This document shows positions 1 through 5,645 of a DNA stretch of 6,038 nucleotides, in pieces. The notes under the pieces are model-generated. The model did no database searches, was not told the origin of the DNA, and saw nothing but the letters and a program-made list of their open reading frames with translations. The DNA is taken from contig DFFD01000035.1 of the NCBI GenBank assembly GCA_002369495.1, positions 15,122-21,159 on the forward strand, read 5' to 3'. Source of the stretch: Lachnospiraceae bacterium UBA3785. Its GTDB lineage: Bacteria > Bacillota > Clostridia > Lachnospirales > Lachnospiraceae. The position numbers were made by a program, and so were the translations under genes. Numbering within the stretch: position 1 is the first letter of the stretch; each line of letters opens with the position of its first letter.

Positions 1-449
1 TCGTCCATGGTGAAGCGCTCGCGCTCCCAGTCAGCCGAGGAGCCGAGTTTCTTGAGCTGCTTCACGATGCGGCTGCCGTACTCGTCGCGCCACTCCCAGC
101 AGTATTTCAGGAACTCTTCGCGCCCGATCTTGTCCTTGTCGATCCCCATCTCGCGGAGATGCTCGGTGACCTTGACCTCCGTCGCGATCGCGGCGTGGTC
201 CGTTCCGGGCTGCCAGAGGGCTTCATAGCCCTGCATCCGCTTGAAGCGGATCAGGATATCCTGCATGGTGTTGTCCAGCGCGTGGCCCATGTGGAGCTGG
301 CCGGTGATGTTTGGCGGCGGCATGACGATCGTGAACGGTTTCTTATCCGGGTTCACTTCCGCATGGAAATAGCCGCCTTTCTCCCATTTCTCGTAAAGCC
401 GGTCTTCAAGCCCCTTCGGGTCGTAGGTCTTTTCGAGTTCCTTTCTCAT
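1..449 (-). CDS. valS: Valyl-tRNA synthetase, N-terminal 149 residues (cut by the window edge)
   Basis: Class I aminoacyl-tRNA synthetase that charges tRNA-Val with valine in the cytoplasm. The visible part begins [22 protein letters not shown], the usual ValS opening. The ATP-binding HIGH signature appears as [13 protein letters not shown], with HMGH at residues 53-56, and the substrate-pocket motif [10 protein letters not shown] lies at residues 81-90. [17 protein letters not shown] (about 109-125) is also typical. The rest (Rossmann fold remainder, editing domain, KMSKS loop, anticodon-binding and coiled-coil domains) lies beyond the left edge, since full-length ValS is close to 880 residues. 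The ATG at 449 is chosen because a GGAAGGAAA ribosome binding site lies just upstream and homology begins there. It follows telA in the same direction, but a hairpin and a promoter-like sequence lie between, so it is probably a separate transcription unit. Confidence 0.97.
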   Translation of the reverse strand, partial: MRKELEKTYDPKGLEDRLYEKWEKGGYFHAEVNPDKKPFTIVMPPPNITGQLHMGHALDNTMQDILIRFKRMQGYEALWQPGTDHAAIATEVKVTEHLREMGIDKDKIGREEFLKYCWEWRDEYGSRIVKQLKKLGSSADWERERFTMD

Positions 450-484
450 AACGTTTGTTTCCTTCCGTCAATCATACTTAAAAT

Positions 485-510
485 GGCCGCCCGGCATTTG
501 GCGGGCGGCC
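485..510 (-). terminator. GC-rich hairpin between telA and valS
   Basis: A perfect 9-bp inverted repeat (485-493 with 502-510, GGCCGCCCG/CGGGCGGCC) closes an 8-base loop. Read leftwards it is followed by ATTTTAAG, a short, imperfect U tract. It may end the telA transcript. The proposed valS promoter would start RNA at about 517, which would instead place this hairpin at the very 5' end of the valS mRNA as a stabilising or attenuating structure. The sequence does not decide between these two roles. Confidence 0.55.
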
Positions 511-523
511 AACCTGAAAACTT

Positions 524-552
524 ATTATCGCCTGTTTGCGGCATAAAATCAA
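524..552 (-). promoter_or_regulatory. Candidate sigma-A promoter for valS
   Basis: On the minus strand, TTGATT (552-547) and GATAAT (529-524) are separated by exactly 17 bases. They match the -35 consensus at four of six positions and the -10 at five of six. RNA would start near 517, giving a leader of about 68 bases. No T-box motif (AGGGTGGNACCGCG) is visible in the 121-base gap, although many Firmicute valS genes have a T-box. Confidence 0.55.
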
Positions 553-570
553 GTGGGAAATGAAAATCCC

Positions 571-1788
571 TCAGCCTTTTTTGCCCACAGCCAGCAGCTT
601 GTCCTTGAGTTCCTTCTCGAGGACAGCCAGCTCGGCCTCGGCCTGCGCTCTCTTCTCGCGGCCTTCGGTCTGGATGCGGCTGACTTCATCGAGGGTCTGG
701 ATCAGGGACTCGTTGGTCTTCTTCAGGGTCTCGAGGTCGACGATTCCTCTCTCGGAGGCCTGGGCGGTCTCGATTGTCGCGGTCTTCAGCTTCTCGGCGT
801 TCGCGTTGAGGAGCTTGTTGGTCATCTCGGTGACGGCGGCTTCCGCCTTCGCGGCCTTGGTCGAATCCTCAATGCCGAGCGCAAGGACCATCTGGTTCTT
901 CCAGAGCGGGATCGTGTTGACCAGCGTGGACTGGATCTTCTCGACCATCATCGTGTCGGAGCTCTGGATCAGGCGGATCTGCGGGGCAGTCTGGATCGCG
1001 ATCATGCGGGTGAGTTCGAGATCGTGAATCTTCTTCTCGAAGCGGTTCAGCTGGTCCTCAAGGTCCTTGACGTACTGGGCGTCTTCCGGAAGGGTGGATT
1101 TCTCGGCTTTGGCGCGGGCGGCGGCGAGCTCATTTTCCTTGAAGGAGTTGATGCGCTTCTTGCCGGCGATGATGTACATCGTGAGTTCCTTATAATAGGT
1201 AAGGTTCTTCTCATACATCTTGTCGAGCGTCGCGACGTCCTTCATCAGCGTGACCTGGTGGTTCTGGAGAGCCTTCGCCACCTTCTCAACGTTGTTGTTG
1301 GCCTTGTCGTACTCGACCTTCAGGTCCTCAATCTTCTTTTTCGGCTTCTTGAAGAGGCCGAGGAAGCCCTTGTCCTCCTCCTCGTTCGGGTCGAAATCCT
1401 TCAGGTCGCTGATGACGCCCGAGAGCATGCTGCCGACCTCGCCGAGGTCGCGCGTCCTGACGGTTGCGAGCGCGGTGTCGGAGAACTCGGACATCTTCTT
1501 CTGGACCCCGCCGCCGTACTGCAGGATCGAGTTGGTGTCGCCGAGGTTGATCTGCTTGGAAAATGCATCCACCTGCTTCCTCTCCGCCTCGGAGAGCATG
1601 CTGTCGTCGATCGGCTCGACTTGCTTCTTCTCCTCGACCATCTGGGCGACCGGAGCTTCCGGTTCCTCCTCCGCGCCGAACACGAGAGCCGGCATCGCGG
1701 ACTCCTTGAGTTCTGCGTCAAGCGCTGCCGCGCCGGCGGCTGCGTCCACGGTATCCAGAACGTTTTCCTGCATGTTCATTTCATCCAT
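571..1788 (-). CDS. telA: TelA/YaaN-family toxic anion resistance protein
   Basis: A 405-residue cytoplasmic protein of the TelA family, named for tellurite resistance; its biochemical activity is not established. An acidic, probably disordered N-terminus (1-75) precedes the conserved body. Recognisable blocks are SILQYGGGVQKKMSEFSD (about 87-104), VRTRDLGEVG (110-119), GFLGLFKKPKKKIEDL (141-156), LDKMYEKNLTYYKEL (188-202), KKIHDLELTRMIAIQTAPQIRLIQ (252-275), VEKIQSTLVNTIPLWKNQMVLALG (282-305) and ERGIVDLETLKKTNE (346-360). A charged coiled coil forms the C-terminus. The long helices resemble the family's usual antiparallel helical fold. The ATG at 1788 is chosen over an upstream in-frame ATG at 1986 because a perfect AAGGAGG lies at 1798-1804 and the upstream extension would run into xpaC in a non-homologous frame. 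The 49-base gap after xpaC suggests co-transcription; it contains a weak ACTGT/ACAGT hairpin. In Bacillus the same two families are adjacent (xpaC-yaaN), which supports a joint role at the membrane. Confidence 0.93.
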   Translation of the reverse strand: MDEMNMQENVLDTVDAAAGAAALDAELKESAMPALVFGAEEEPEAPVAQMVEEKKQVEPIDDSMLSEAERKQVDAFSKQINLGDTNSILQYGGGVQKKMSEFSDTALATVRTRDLGEVGSMLSGVISDLKDFDPNEEEDKGFLGLFKKPKKKIEDLKVEYDKANNNVEKVAKALQNHQVTLMKDVATLDKMYEKNLTYYKELTMYIIAGKKRINSFKENELAAARAKAEKSTLPEDAQYVKDLEDQLNRFEKKIHDLELTRMIAIQTAPQIRLIQSSDTMMVEKIQSTLVNTIPLWKNQMVLALGIEDSTKAAKAEAAVTEMTNKLLNANAEKLKTATIETAQASERGIVDLETLKKTNESLIQTLDEVSRIQTEGREKRAQAEAELAVLEKELKDKLLAVGKKG

Positions 1789-1797
1789 TTTTTGTAT

Positions 1798-1804
1798 CCT
1801 CCTT
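1798..1804 (-). promoter_or_regulatory. Ribosome binding site that fixes the telA start
   Basis: AAGGAGG on the minus strand ends nine bases before the ATG at 1788. It shows that the longer open frame reaching 1986 is not used and that telA begins with MDEMNMQENV. Confidence 0.85.
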
Positions 1805-1837
1805 ATTGAGACTGTCATAAACAGTGTCAGTACAGTT

Positions 1838-3511
1838 TTACTCGATGTCGCTGCCAAAGACAAGCTTGATGCCGCCTTCCTCATCTTCCATCTCGGGGTC
1901 GGACTCGGGCTCGATCTCGTAGTCGTTGCGGACCATGTGGACCGGGTCAGGCTTAAGCGCCGGCTCCGGTTCCTGAACGGGCGCATCGACGTCCGTGACC
2001 GGCTTCACCGCCTCAAGCTCCGGCTCGGCAGGCGCCTTCGCCGGCCTTGCGGTCTTCGGCGGATCCGCCTTCATCTCCGCGGGCTTACGTCCGAGCACGG
2101 AATCCTCCTTCTCCTTCAGCGTCGGGTCCGAGGCGATGTCCGCCCAGCCCTGCTTTCTGCGCATCGAGGAGAAGCTGTCCTCCGTCAGGCCGTCCTGTTT
2201 CATCATGGTCTTCATGACCTCGATGTCGGTCGAGACATCCATCGCGGTCTCGGCGAAGAAGCTGTCCAGCAGCTTCTCAAATGCATCGTTGACCGTGTCG
2301 AGCGAGCCCTCGATCTCGCGCTTCGCATTCCGCACGTTCTCGCCCTGGACATCCTGGGCGTCCAGCTTCTCGTAGGCGGTCAGGAGCTTCATCGTAGTCG
2401 GCAGGTAGTAATCCATGAACATGGAAAGCTTATCCGCCAGTCCCGGGTTCTTCCGGACTTCATCGAAGATACGGGTGACGATCTTCTCCATCTCGGAGAG
2501 CTTGTTGGAGACTTCCTCGCCCGGTATGTTGTCATTGGCCTCCCGGATCCGGTTGATATAGTTCTCGCCTTTATCGAGGACTTCCTGGACCTCCGAGGGG
2601 ATCGCGCCGGACTTGTTCTGCTCAGCCCTCTGCTGACGCCTCAGCTCCCTCGCGTTCTGCTCGGTCGCAAGGTACTGGCTGTAGAGCTCGTCTGAGGCGA
2701 TGAAGGTCTTCTTCTGCTCGTCGAAATGACCCTGTTTGAATTTTCCTTCTATGGTCAGCTCGTCGAGCTCCTTCACCGTGTCCGCTTCCGGCTGCCCGAC
2801 CGAGCGGGCGAGGTCGCGGACGGAGGCGTATTTATTTTTCTCAAGCAGCCTCCGGTAGTTGGAGAAGTGCTGCACCTTCTTCAGGCGCCTGCGGCCTCTG
2901 CTGAAGAGGAAGCCGAACCCGAACGTGAAGGCCAGATTGAAAATGAGCAGCATGATCGCAGTCGGATCAAAGCCGCTCGCGGTGGTGACGAGCGCCATGA
3001 TGGCTGACAGCATCCCGAAAAAAACAGTCCCGGCAAGCCCCATCCACTTCATGACGTTGGACTTGATGCTGCCCGTGACCGGGCCGAAGAGTTCATTTTC
3101 CGCGCCGGGGTTCACCGCGTTCTGCCGCCGCATCTGGGCGTTCTGGCTGCGCGCGTAGGCCGCCGGATCGTAACCTCTGTTTGTCCGGTTCTGCGCAGCG
3201 GTCCTGCCGGCGCTGTAATTGCCGTAAAATGCGTTCCCCCGTCCGCTCATATGCCCGCCGTTGTAGGTGCGGGAGCCGACGCCGTCCATCTGGGAGGCAC
3301 TCGTGTAGCGCCTGCGCCTCGCGGCGTTCTGGGCGTTGCGGCGAAGGAACTCCTCGTCGTTCCAGTTGACGCCGTTCAGGGCGTCCGCGAACGGTTTGGC
3401 GGCATCCTTCATCTGCCCCGAAAGGTTTCTGAAGTCGCCGGTGCTGACAGCCCGGTCAACGATGTCCAGCATTTCGTTGACGCTGCCGATGAAATCATTT
3501 GTGTTTGCCAT
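1838..3511 (-). CDS. xpaC: XpaC-family membrane protein (5-bromo-4-chloroindolyl phosphate hydrolysis family), enlarged form
   Basis: A 557-residue protein. The family name comes from a phosphate-hydrolysis phenotype in Bacillus; the real substrate is unknown. Residues 1-58 are helical and charged. Residues 60-135 are a basic, Asn/Gly/Tyr/Arg-rich linker. Two membrane segments follow (about 153-174 and 184-204), then a basic GRRRLKK stretch consistent with a cytoplasmic C-terminal part. Residues 216-272 look like a winged-helix fold (YASVRDLARSVGQ, then LTIEGKFKQGHFDEQ). The family signature is DYYLPTTMKLLTAYEKLD (367-384) through AMDVSTDIEVMKTMM (423-437). The tail (470-557) is Pro/Glu-rich and ends in GGIKLVFGSDIE. 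The Bacillus XpaC is only about 200 residues, so the N-terminal and winged-helix parts are additions. The start at 3511 has GGAGG six bases upstream; the alternative ATG at 3517 would touch the ribosome binding site. It begins two bases after the preceding EamA stop, so translational coupling is likely. Confidence 0.85.
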   Translation of the reverse strand: MANTNDFIGSVNEMLDIVDRAVSTGDFRNLSGQMKDAAKPFADALNGVNWNDEEFLRRNAQNAARRRRYTSASQMDGVGSRTYNGGHMSGRGNAFYGNYSAGRTAAQNRTNRGYDPAAYARSQNAQMRRQNAVNPGAENELFGPVTGSIKSNVMKWMGLAGTVFFGMLSAIMALVTTASGFDPTAIMLLIFNLAFTFGFGFLFSRGRRRLKKVQHFSNYRRLLEKNKYASVRDLARSVGQPEADTVKELDELTIEGKFKQGHFDEQKKTFIASDELYSQYLATEQNARELRRQQRAEQNKSGAIPSEVQEVLDKGENYINRIREANDNIPGEEVSNKLSEMEKIVTRIFDEVRKNPGLADKLSMFMDYYLPTTMKLLTAYEKLDAQDVQGENVRNAKREIEGSLDTVNDAFEKLLDSFFAETAMDVSTDIEVMKTMMKQDGLTEDSFSSMRRKQGWADIASDPTLKEKEDSVLGRKPAEMKADPPKTARPAKAPAEPELEAVKPVTDVDAPVQEPEPALKPDPVHMVRNDYEIEPESDPEMEDEEGGIKLVFGSDIE

Positions 3512-3513
3512 AA

Positions 3514-3936
3514 TCATCCTCCGAAAAGGGAACCAAAGAGCGTTCCCCAGTCCGTTGTGAGAAATGAAAGAGCCGGAGCCACCTCAGCCCAGTTCCAGTA
3601 GAAGCAGGCGATGCCGAGAAGGATCAGGACATTGCCGAGCACCTTCTTCTTCGTGATCGGTTCGCGGAAGAACAGAAATGACAGCAGGACGACCCAGATA
3701 TTGCCGACCGACTCCATGATCGGACCTTCCTTGTACTCGACTCCCTTGCCGTAGGCGATGATCGTCAGGAACATCCCGACAAACATCAGGCCGTAGCCGC
3801 AGATGACCTTCCAGTTCAGGTATTCTCTGATGAAGTTTTCATGTTTCTCTCCCGCGCTCTTCTTGAGCAGCACCTGGGCGAAGGATGCCACCGTCGCGGA
3901 GAGCGCGATGAGAAGGATCCAGGGATTAAGATGCAT
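3514..3936 (-). CDS. Small four-helix EamA/DMT-superfamily membrane protein, second of a pair
   Basis: A 140-residue protein with four predicted membrane helices at about 5-24, 43-63, 73-90 and 98-115. ASFAQVLLKKSAG at the end of helix 1 and FREPITKKKVLGNVLILLGI between helices 3 and 4 match the half-repeat of EamA transporters and of ArnE/ArnF-type flippase subunits. Typical EamA proteins have ten helices from two fused five-helix halves; this is a single, SMR-sized unit. Helix 1 has no acidic residue like Glu14 of EmrE, so a classical multidrug-proton antiporter is unlikely. The substrate is unknown. The ATG at 3936 is chosen because it begins a normal first helix (MHLNPWILLIAL) and has GAGG six bases upstream; an ATG at 3972 would add twelve odd residues. 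It overlaps its partner gene by 11 bases, consistent with equal production of two subunits. The C-terminal 25 residues are amphipathic and not typical of the family. Confidence 0.8.
   Translation of the reverse strand: MHLNPWILLIALSATVASFAQVLLKKSAGEKHENFIREYLNWKVICGYGLMFVGMFLTIIAYGKGVEYKEGPIMESVGNIWVVLLSFLFFREPITKKKVLGNVLILLGIACFYWNWAEVAPALSFLTTDWGTLFGSLFGG
3518..3522 (-). promoter_or_regulatory. Ribosome binding site that fixes the xpaC start, inside the upstream gene
   Basis: GGAGG on the minus strand lies within the last codons of the upstream EamA gene, six bases before ATG 3511. The upstream stop codon (3516-3514) sits between it and the start. This arrangement favours re-initiation by ribosomes finishing the upstream gene. 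Confidence 0.75.
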
Positions 3937-4315
3937 GGCCAGCCTCGCTGTTGACAAGCATGATCCCGGCAAAGATGATCAATACGCCCAGTGTGTTTGC
4001 CGGTGTGATCTTTTCCTTAAAGAGCAGCATCGCCCAGAGCATGGACCAGAAGATCGCGAAAGCCCTGTTCGCGTAGGCGATCGAGAGATCGAAGCGCTTG
4101 ATGATCTGCTGCCAGAATATAGCATACACCCCCAGGGCGCAGACTTCAAGCCCGATCCAGAAAAGCCACATAAACGAAAACGCCTCATAATTGGCCGTCA
4201 TCTTCGAGCAGATGCCCGACATCGTGTAGACGATGACGCCGGCCTGGATCACCGCGAGGGAGACAAGAGTGATTTTCTTCCCCTTCGCGGGTGCATTTTG
4301 GGTTTCATTTCCCAT
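3926..4315 (-). CDS. Small four-helix EamA/DMT-superfamily membrane protein, first of a pair
   Basis: A 129-residue membrane protein with helices at about 15-35, 46-70, 78-99 and 106-122. The EamA-type signature FKEKITPANTLGVLIIFAGIMLV spans the helix 3-4 junction and parallels FREPIT...LGNVLILLGI in the overlapping downstream gene. SIAYANRAFAIFWSMLWAMLLF also fits the family's helix 3. Glu57 in helix 2 is the only buried acidic residue I can place. The two genes probably encode a heterodimer, like EbrAB or ArnEF, but the cargo (drug, lipid-linked sugar or metabolite) cannot be read from the sequence. The ATG at 4315 is preferred because AAAGGA lies nine bases upstream and the lysine-rich start of the mature sequence suits a cytoplasmic N-terminus. 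ATGs at 4345 and 4390 lie at or upstream of the likely transcription start. It is the first gene of the leftward operon leading to xpaC and telA. Confidence 0.8.
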   Translation of the reverse strand: MGNETQNAPAKGKKITLVSLAVIQAGVIVYTMSGICSKMTANYEAFSFMWLFWIGLEVCALGVYAIFWQQIIKRFDLSIAYANRAFAIFWSMLWAMLLFKEKITPANTLGVLIIFAGIMLVNSEAGHAS

Positions 4316-4348
4316 GATGAACCGTCCTTTCACTTTTTTTACCATAAT

Positions 4349-4357
4349 ATCATAACA
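4349..4357 (-). promoter_or_regulatory. Candidate extended -10 promoter of the EamA-xpaC-telA operon
   Basis: On the minus strand, TGTTATGAT is an extended -10 (TGn plus TATGAT, five of six matches). It lies in a very AT-rich stretch with a run of eight T residues upstream, and no good -35 is visible. RNA would start near 4342, about 27 bases before the ATG at 4315. Confidence 0.5.
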
Positions 4358-4402
4358 TAAAATAAAAAAAAGAAAAATAGTTACTCGCATCTTTAAAAAA
4401 TA

Positions 4403-4411
4403 TGGTACACT
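4403..4411 (+). promoter_or_regulatory. Candidate extended -10 promoter of the S1-domain gene
   Basis: TGGTACACT is a TGn-extended -10 element with four of six matches to TATAAT, preceded by an A-rich tract. No convincing -35 lies at the normal spacing. Transcription would start near 4418 and give a leader of about 47 bases. That leader holds a small GCGG/CCGC hairpin (4418-4430) and the palindrome CTTACGTAAG (4441-4450) directly before the ribosome binding site AAGGAG (4451-4456). This promoter and the leftward one lie about 50 bases apart and divergent, so they may affect one another. Confidence 0.5.
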
Positions 4412-4464
4412 ATAGGAGCGGGAAATCCGCGCATACCGTACTTACGTAAGAAGGAGAGGGGAAC

Positions 4465-5421
4465 ATGGACGAAATCAATGTAACCAATGCAACTGAAGAA
4501 ACAGCACCGGCGGCCGAGTCGATGGACACGATGAGCGATGCGCTCGAATCTTCGATGAGAAAGATCGAAGTCGGCGACATCATCGACGGAACCGTTGTCG
4601 GCGTGACCGACCAGGAGGTGACGGTGGACCTCGCCTACGCGGCTGAAGGCATCATCCGTCCGCTGGATTATTCCAGTGACCCGTCCTTCTCGGTTAAGGA
4701 GAATGTACACCCGGGCGACGAGATCAAGGCCAAGGTCCTTCGTCTCGATGACGGCAAGGGCAACCTGCTGCTCTCCCGCCGCGAGGCCATGGAAGAGCTC
4801 GTCTGGGACGATTTCAAAGACATGATGGAGAAGAAGACCGCTACCGAGCTGACCGTCAAGGAAGCTGTCAAGGGCGGCGTCGTCGGCTATCTGCACGGGG
4901 TCCGCGCGTTCGTGCCGGCCTCCAAGGTTGCTCTCGACTATGTCGAGGATCTGACGACTTACGTCGGCAAGACGATCCCGGTCCGCATCATCCAGGCTGA
5001 GAAGGAAGGCCGCAAGCTTGTCCTCTCCTCCCGCGAGATCCTCCGCGACATGAAGAACGCGAAGAAAGCCGAGATGATCAACAACATCAAGGTCGGTCTT
5101 GTGACCGAAGGCAAGGTCGCTTCCATCCAGAGCTACGGCGCATTCGTGAACCTCGGTGAGGGCATTGACGGCCTGCTGCACATCTCCCAGATCTCTTCCG
5201 GCGGCAAGCGCCTGAAGACTCCGGCTGATGTCCTCTCCGTCGGCGACACCGTCAAGGTCAAGGTCACCAAGGTCGAGAAGGGCCGCATCTCCCTGTCCCA
5301 GCGCGCCGCTGAGGAGAAGGAAGAGGTCGAGAAGGTCGTCGAGGAGAAGGTCGTGATCCCGAAGGCTGAGAAGCTGACCACGAACCTCGGCTCGCTGCTG
5401 AAGGGCATCAAGCTCGACTGA
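4465..5421 (+). CDS. rpsA: Three-domain S1 RNA-binding protein (small ribosomal protein S1-like)
   Basis: A 318-residue cytoplasmic RNA-binding protein. Three OB-fold S1 domains are visible: domain 1 at about 36-107 (EVGDIIDGTVVGV to LLLSRREA), a divergent domain 2 at about 124-192 (AVKGGVVGYLHGVRAFVPAS to LVLSSREI), and a classical domain 3 at about 209-280 (VGLVTEGKVASIQSYGAFVNL, GLLHISQIS, GRISLSQR). The N-terminus is acidic and Thr/Ala-rich; the tail is a Glu/Lys/Val-rich charged helix. E. coli S1 has six domains and about 557 residues, and Bacillus YpfD has four, so this is a short Firmicute form. Whether it sits on the ribosome and aids translation initiation or acts as a free RNA-binding protein is not settled by sequence. 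The ATG at 4465 follows AAGGAG at a spacing of eight bases. It is divergent from the EamA operon and has its own terminator, so it is probably monocistronic. Its codon use (GTC, AAG, GAG, ATC) is strongly biased, as expected for high expression. Confidence 0.9.
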   Translation: MDEINVTNATEETAPAAESMDTMSDALESSMRKIEVGDIIDGTVVGVTDQEVTVDLAYAAEGIIRPLDYSSDPSFSVKENVHPGDEIKAKVLRLDDGKGNLLLSRREAMEELVWDDFKDMMEKKTATELTVKEAVKGGVVGYLHGVRAFVPASKVALDYVEDLTTYVGKTIPVRIIQAEKEGRKLVLSSREILRDMKNAKKAEMINNIKVGLVTEGKVASIQSYGAFVNLGEGIDGLLHISQISSGGKRLKTPADVLSVGDTVKVKVTKVEKGRISLSQRAAEEKEEVEKVVEEKVVIPKAEKLTTNLGSLLKGIKLD

Positions 5422-5435
5422 TTATTTTTGCAAGG

Positions 5436-5464
5436 AAAAAGGCTGCCGCGGGGCAGCCTTTTTT
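5436..5464 (+). terminator. Intrinsic terminator of the S1-domain gene
   Basis: GGCTGCC (5441-5447) pairs with GGCAGCC (5452-5458) around a four-base loop. The stem is extended by A/T pairs and followed by six T residues on the plus strand. The run of five A residues at 5436-5440 would give a U tract on the minus strand too, so it could also stop leftward transcripts coming from the repeat region. Confidence 0.92.
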
Positions 5465-5473
5465 GTGTGGGTT

Positions 5474-5553
5474 CCCGCAGGGACGGTTCTCTCCCGCCGG
5501 GACGGTTCTCAGGAAATCGGTTTCACCGATTTTCAGGAACCGTCCCCGGCGGG
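5474..5553. repeat. GGGACGGTTC compound hairpin, REP-like element
   Basis: The core hairpin spans 5493-5553. It has three perfect 8-bp helices: 5493-5500 with 5546-5553 (CCCGCCGG/CCGGCGGG), 5501-5508 with 5537-5544 (GACGGTTC/GAACCGTC), and 5514-5521 with 5525-5532 (AAATCGGT/ACCGATTT). A single bulged C separates the first two. An internal loop carrying TCAGG on both sides separates the last two, and the tip is TTC. Just before it, 5474-5491 repeats 5493-5510 with one mismatch (CCCGCAGGGACGGTTCTC). From memory, hairpins with GGGGACGGTTC arms recur in clostridial genomes and resemble REP elements moved by Y1 transposases; I cannot verify this here. No transposase is in the window. Confidence 0.8.
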
Positions 5554-5577
5554 GTTCATGCCTTCAGGCGGGGTTCA
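5548..5577. repeat. Short direct repeat beside the hairpin
   Basis: GGCGGGGTTCA occurs at 5548-5558 and again at 5567-5577. The first copy overlaps the foot of the compound hairpin, so this may be the scar of a partial duplication of its end. From 5578 to 5645 I see only pyrimidine-rich sequence with no gene, promoter or repeat that I can support. Confidence 0.6.
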
Positions 5578-5645
5578 GCCCCAGCGGCCAAGCCGTCCCT
5601 TCGTTCTGGCTCCCATCTCTCGCTTTTTTCCGGCTTCCGACTGAG

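Noticed and set aside
450..570. T-box riboswitch upstream of valS
   Set aside because: The interval is too short and the AGGGTGGNACCGCG antiterminator motif is absent.
553..2695. Long plus-strand open frames of 418 and 491 codons opposite telA and xpaC
   Set aside because: They are Leu/Val/Arg/Ser-rich shadows of well-recognised minus-strand genes, caused by high GC and codon bias. They lack ribosome binding sites and recognisable domains.
3926..4315. Classical SMR multidrug pump (EmrE type)
   Set aside because: Neither member of the pair has an acidic residue in helix 1, and the helix 3-4 signature is of the EamA type.
4393..5181. 262-codon minus-strand frame opposite the S1 gene
   Set aside because: It is antisense to a clear three-domain S1 protein and has no ribosome binding site or known fold.
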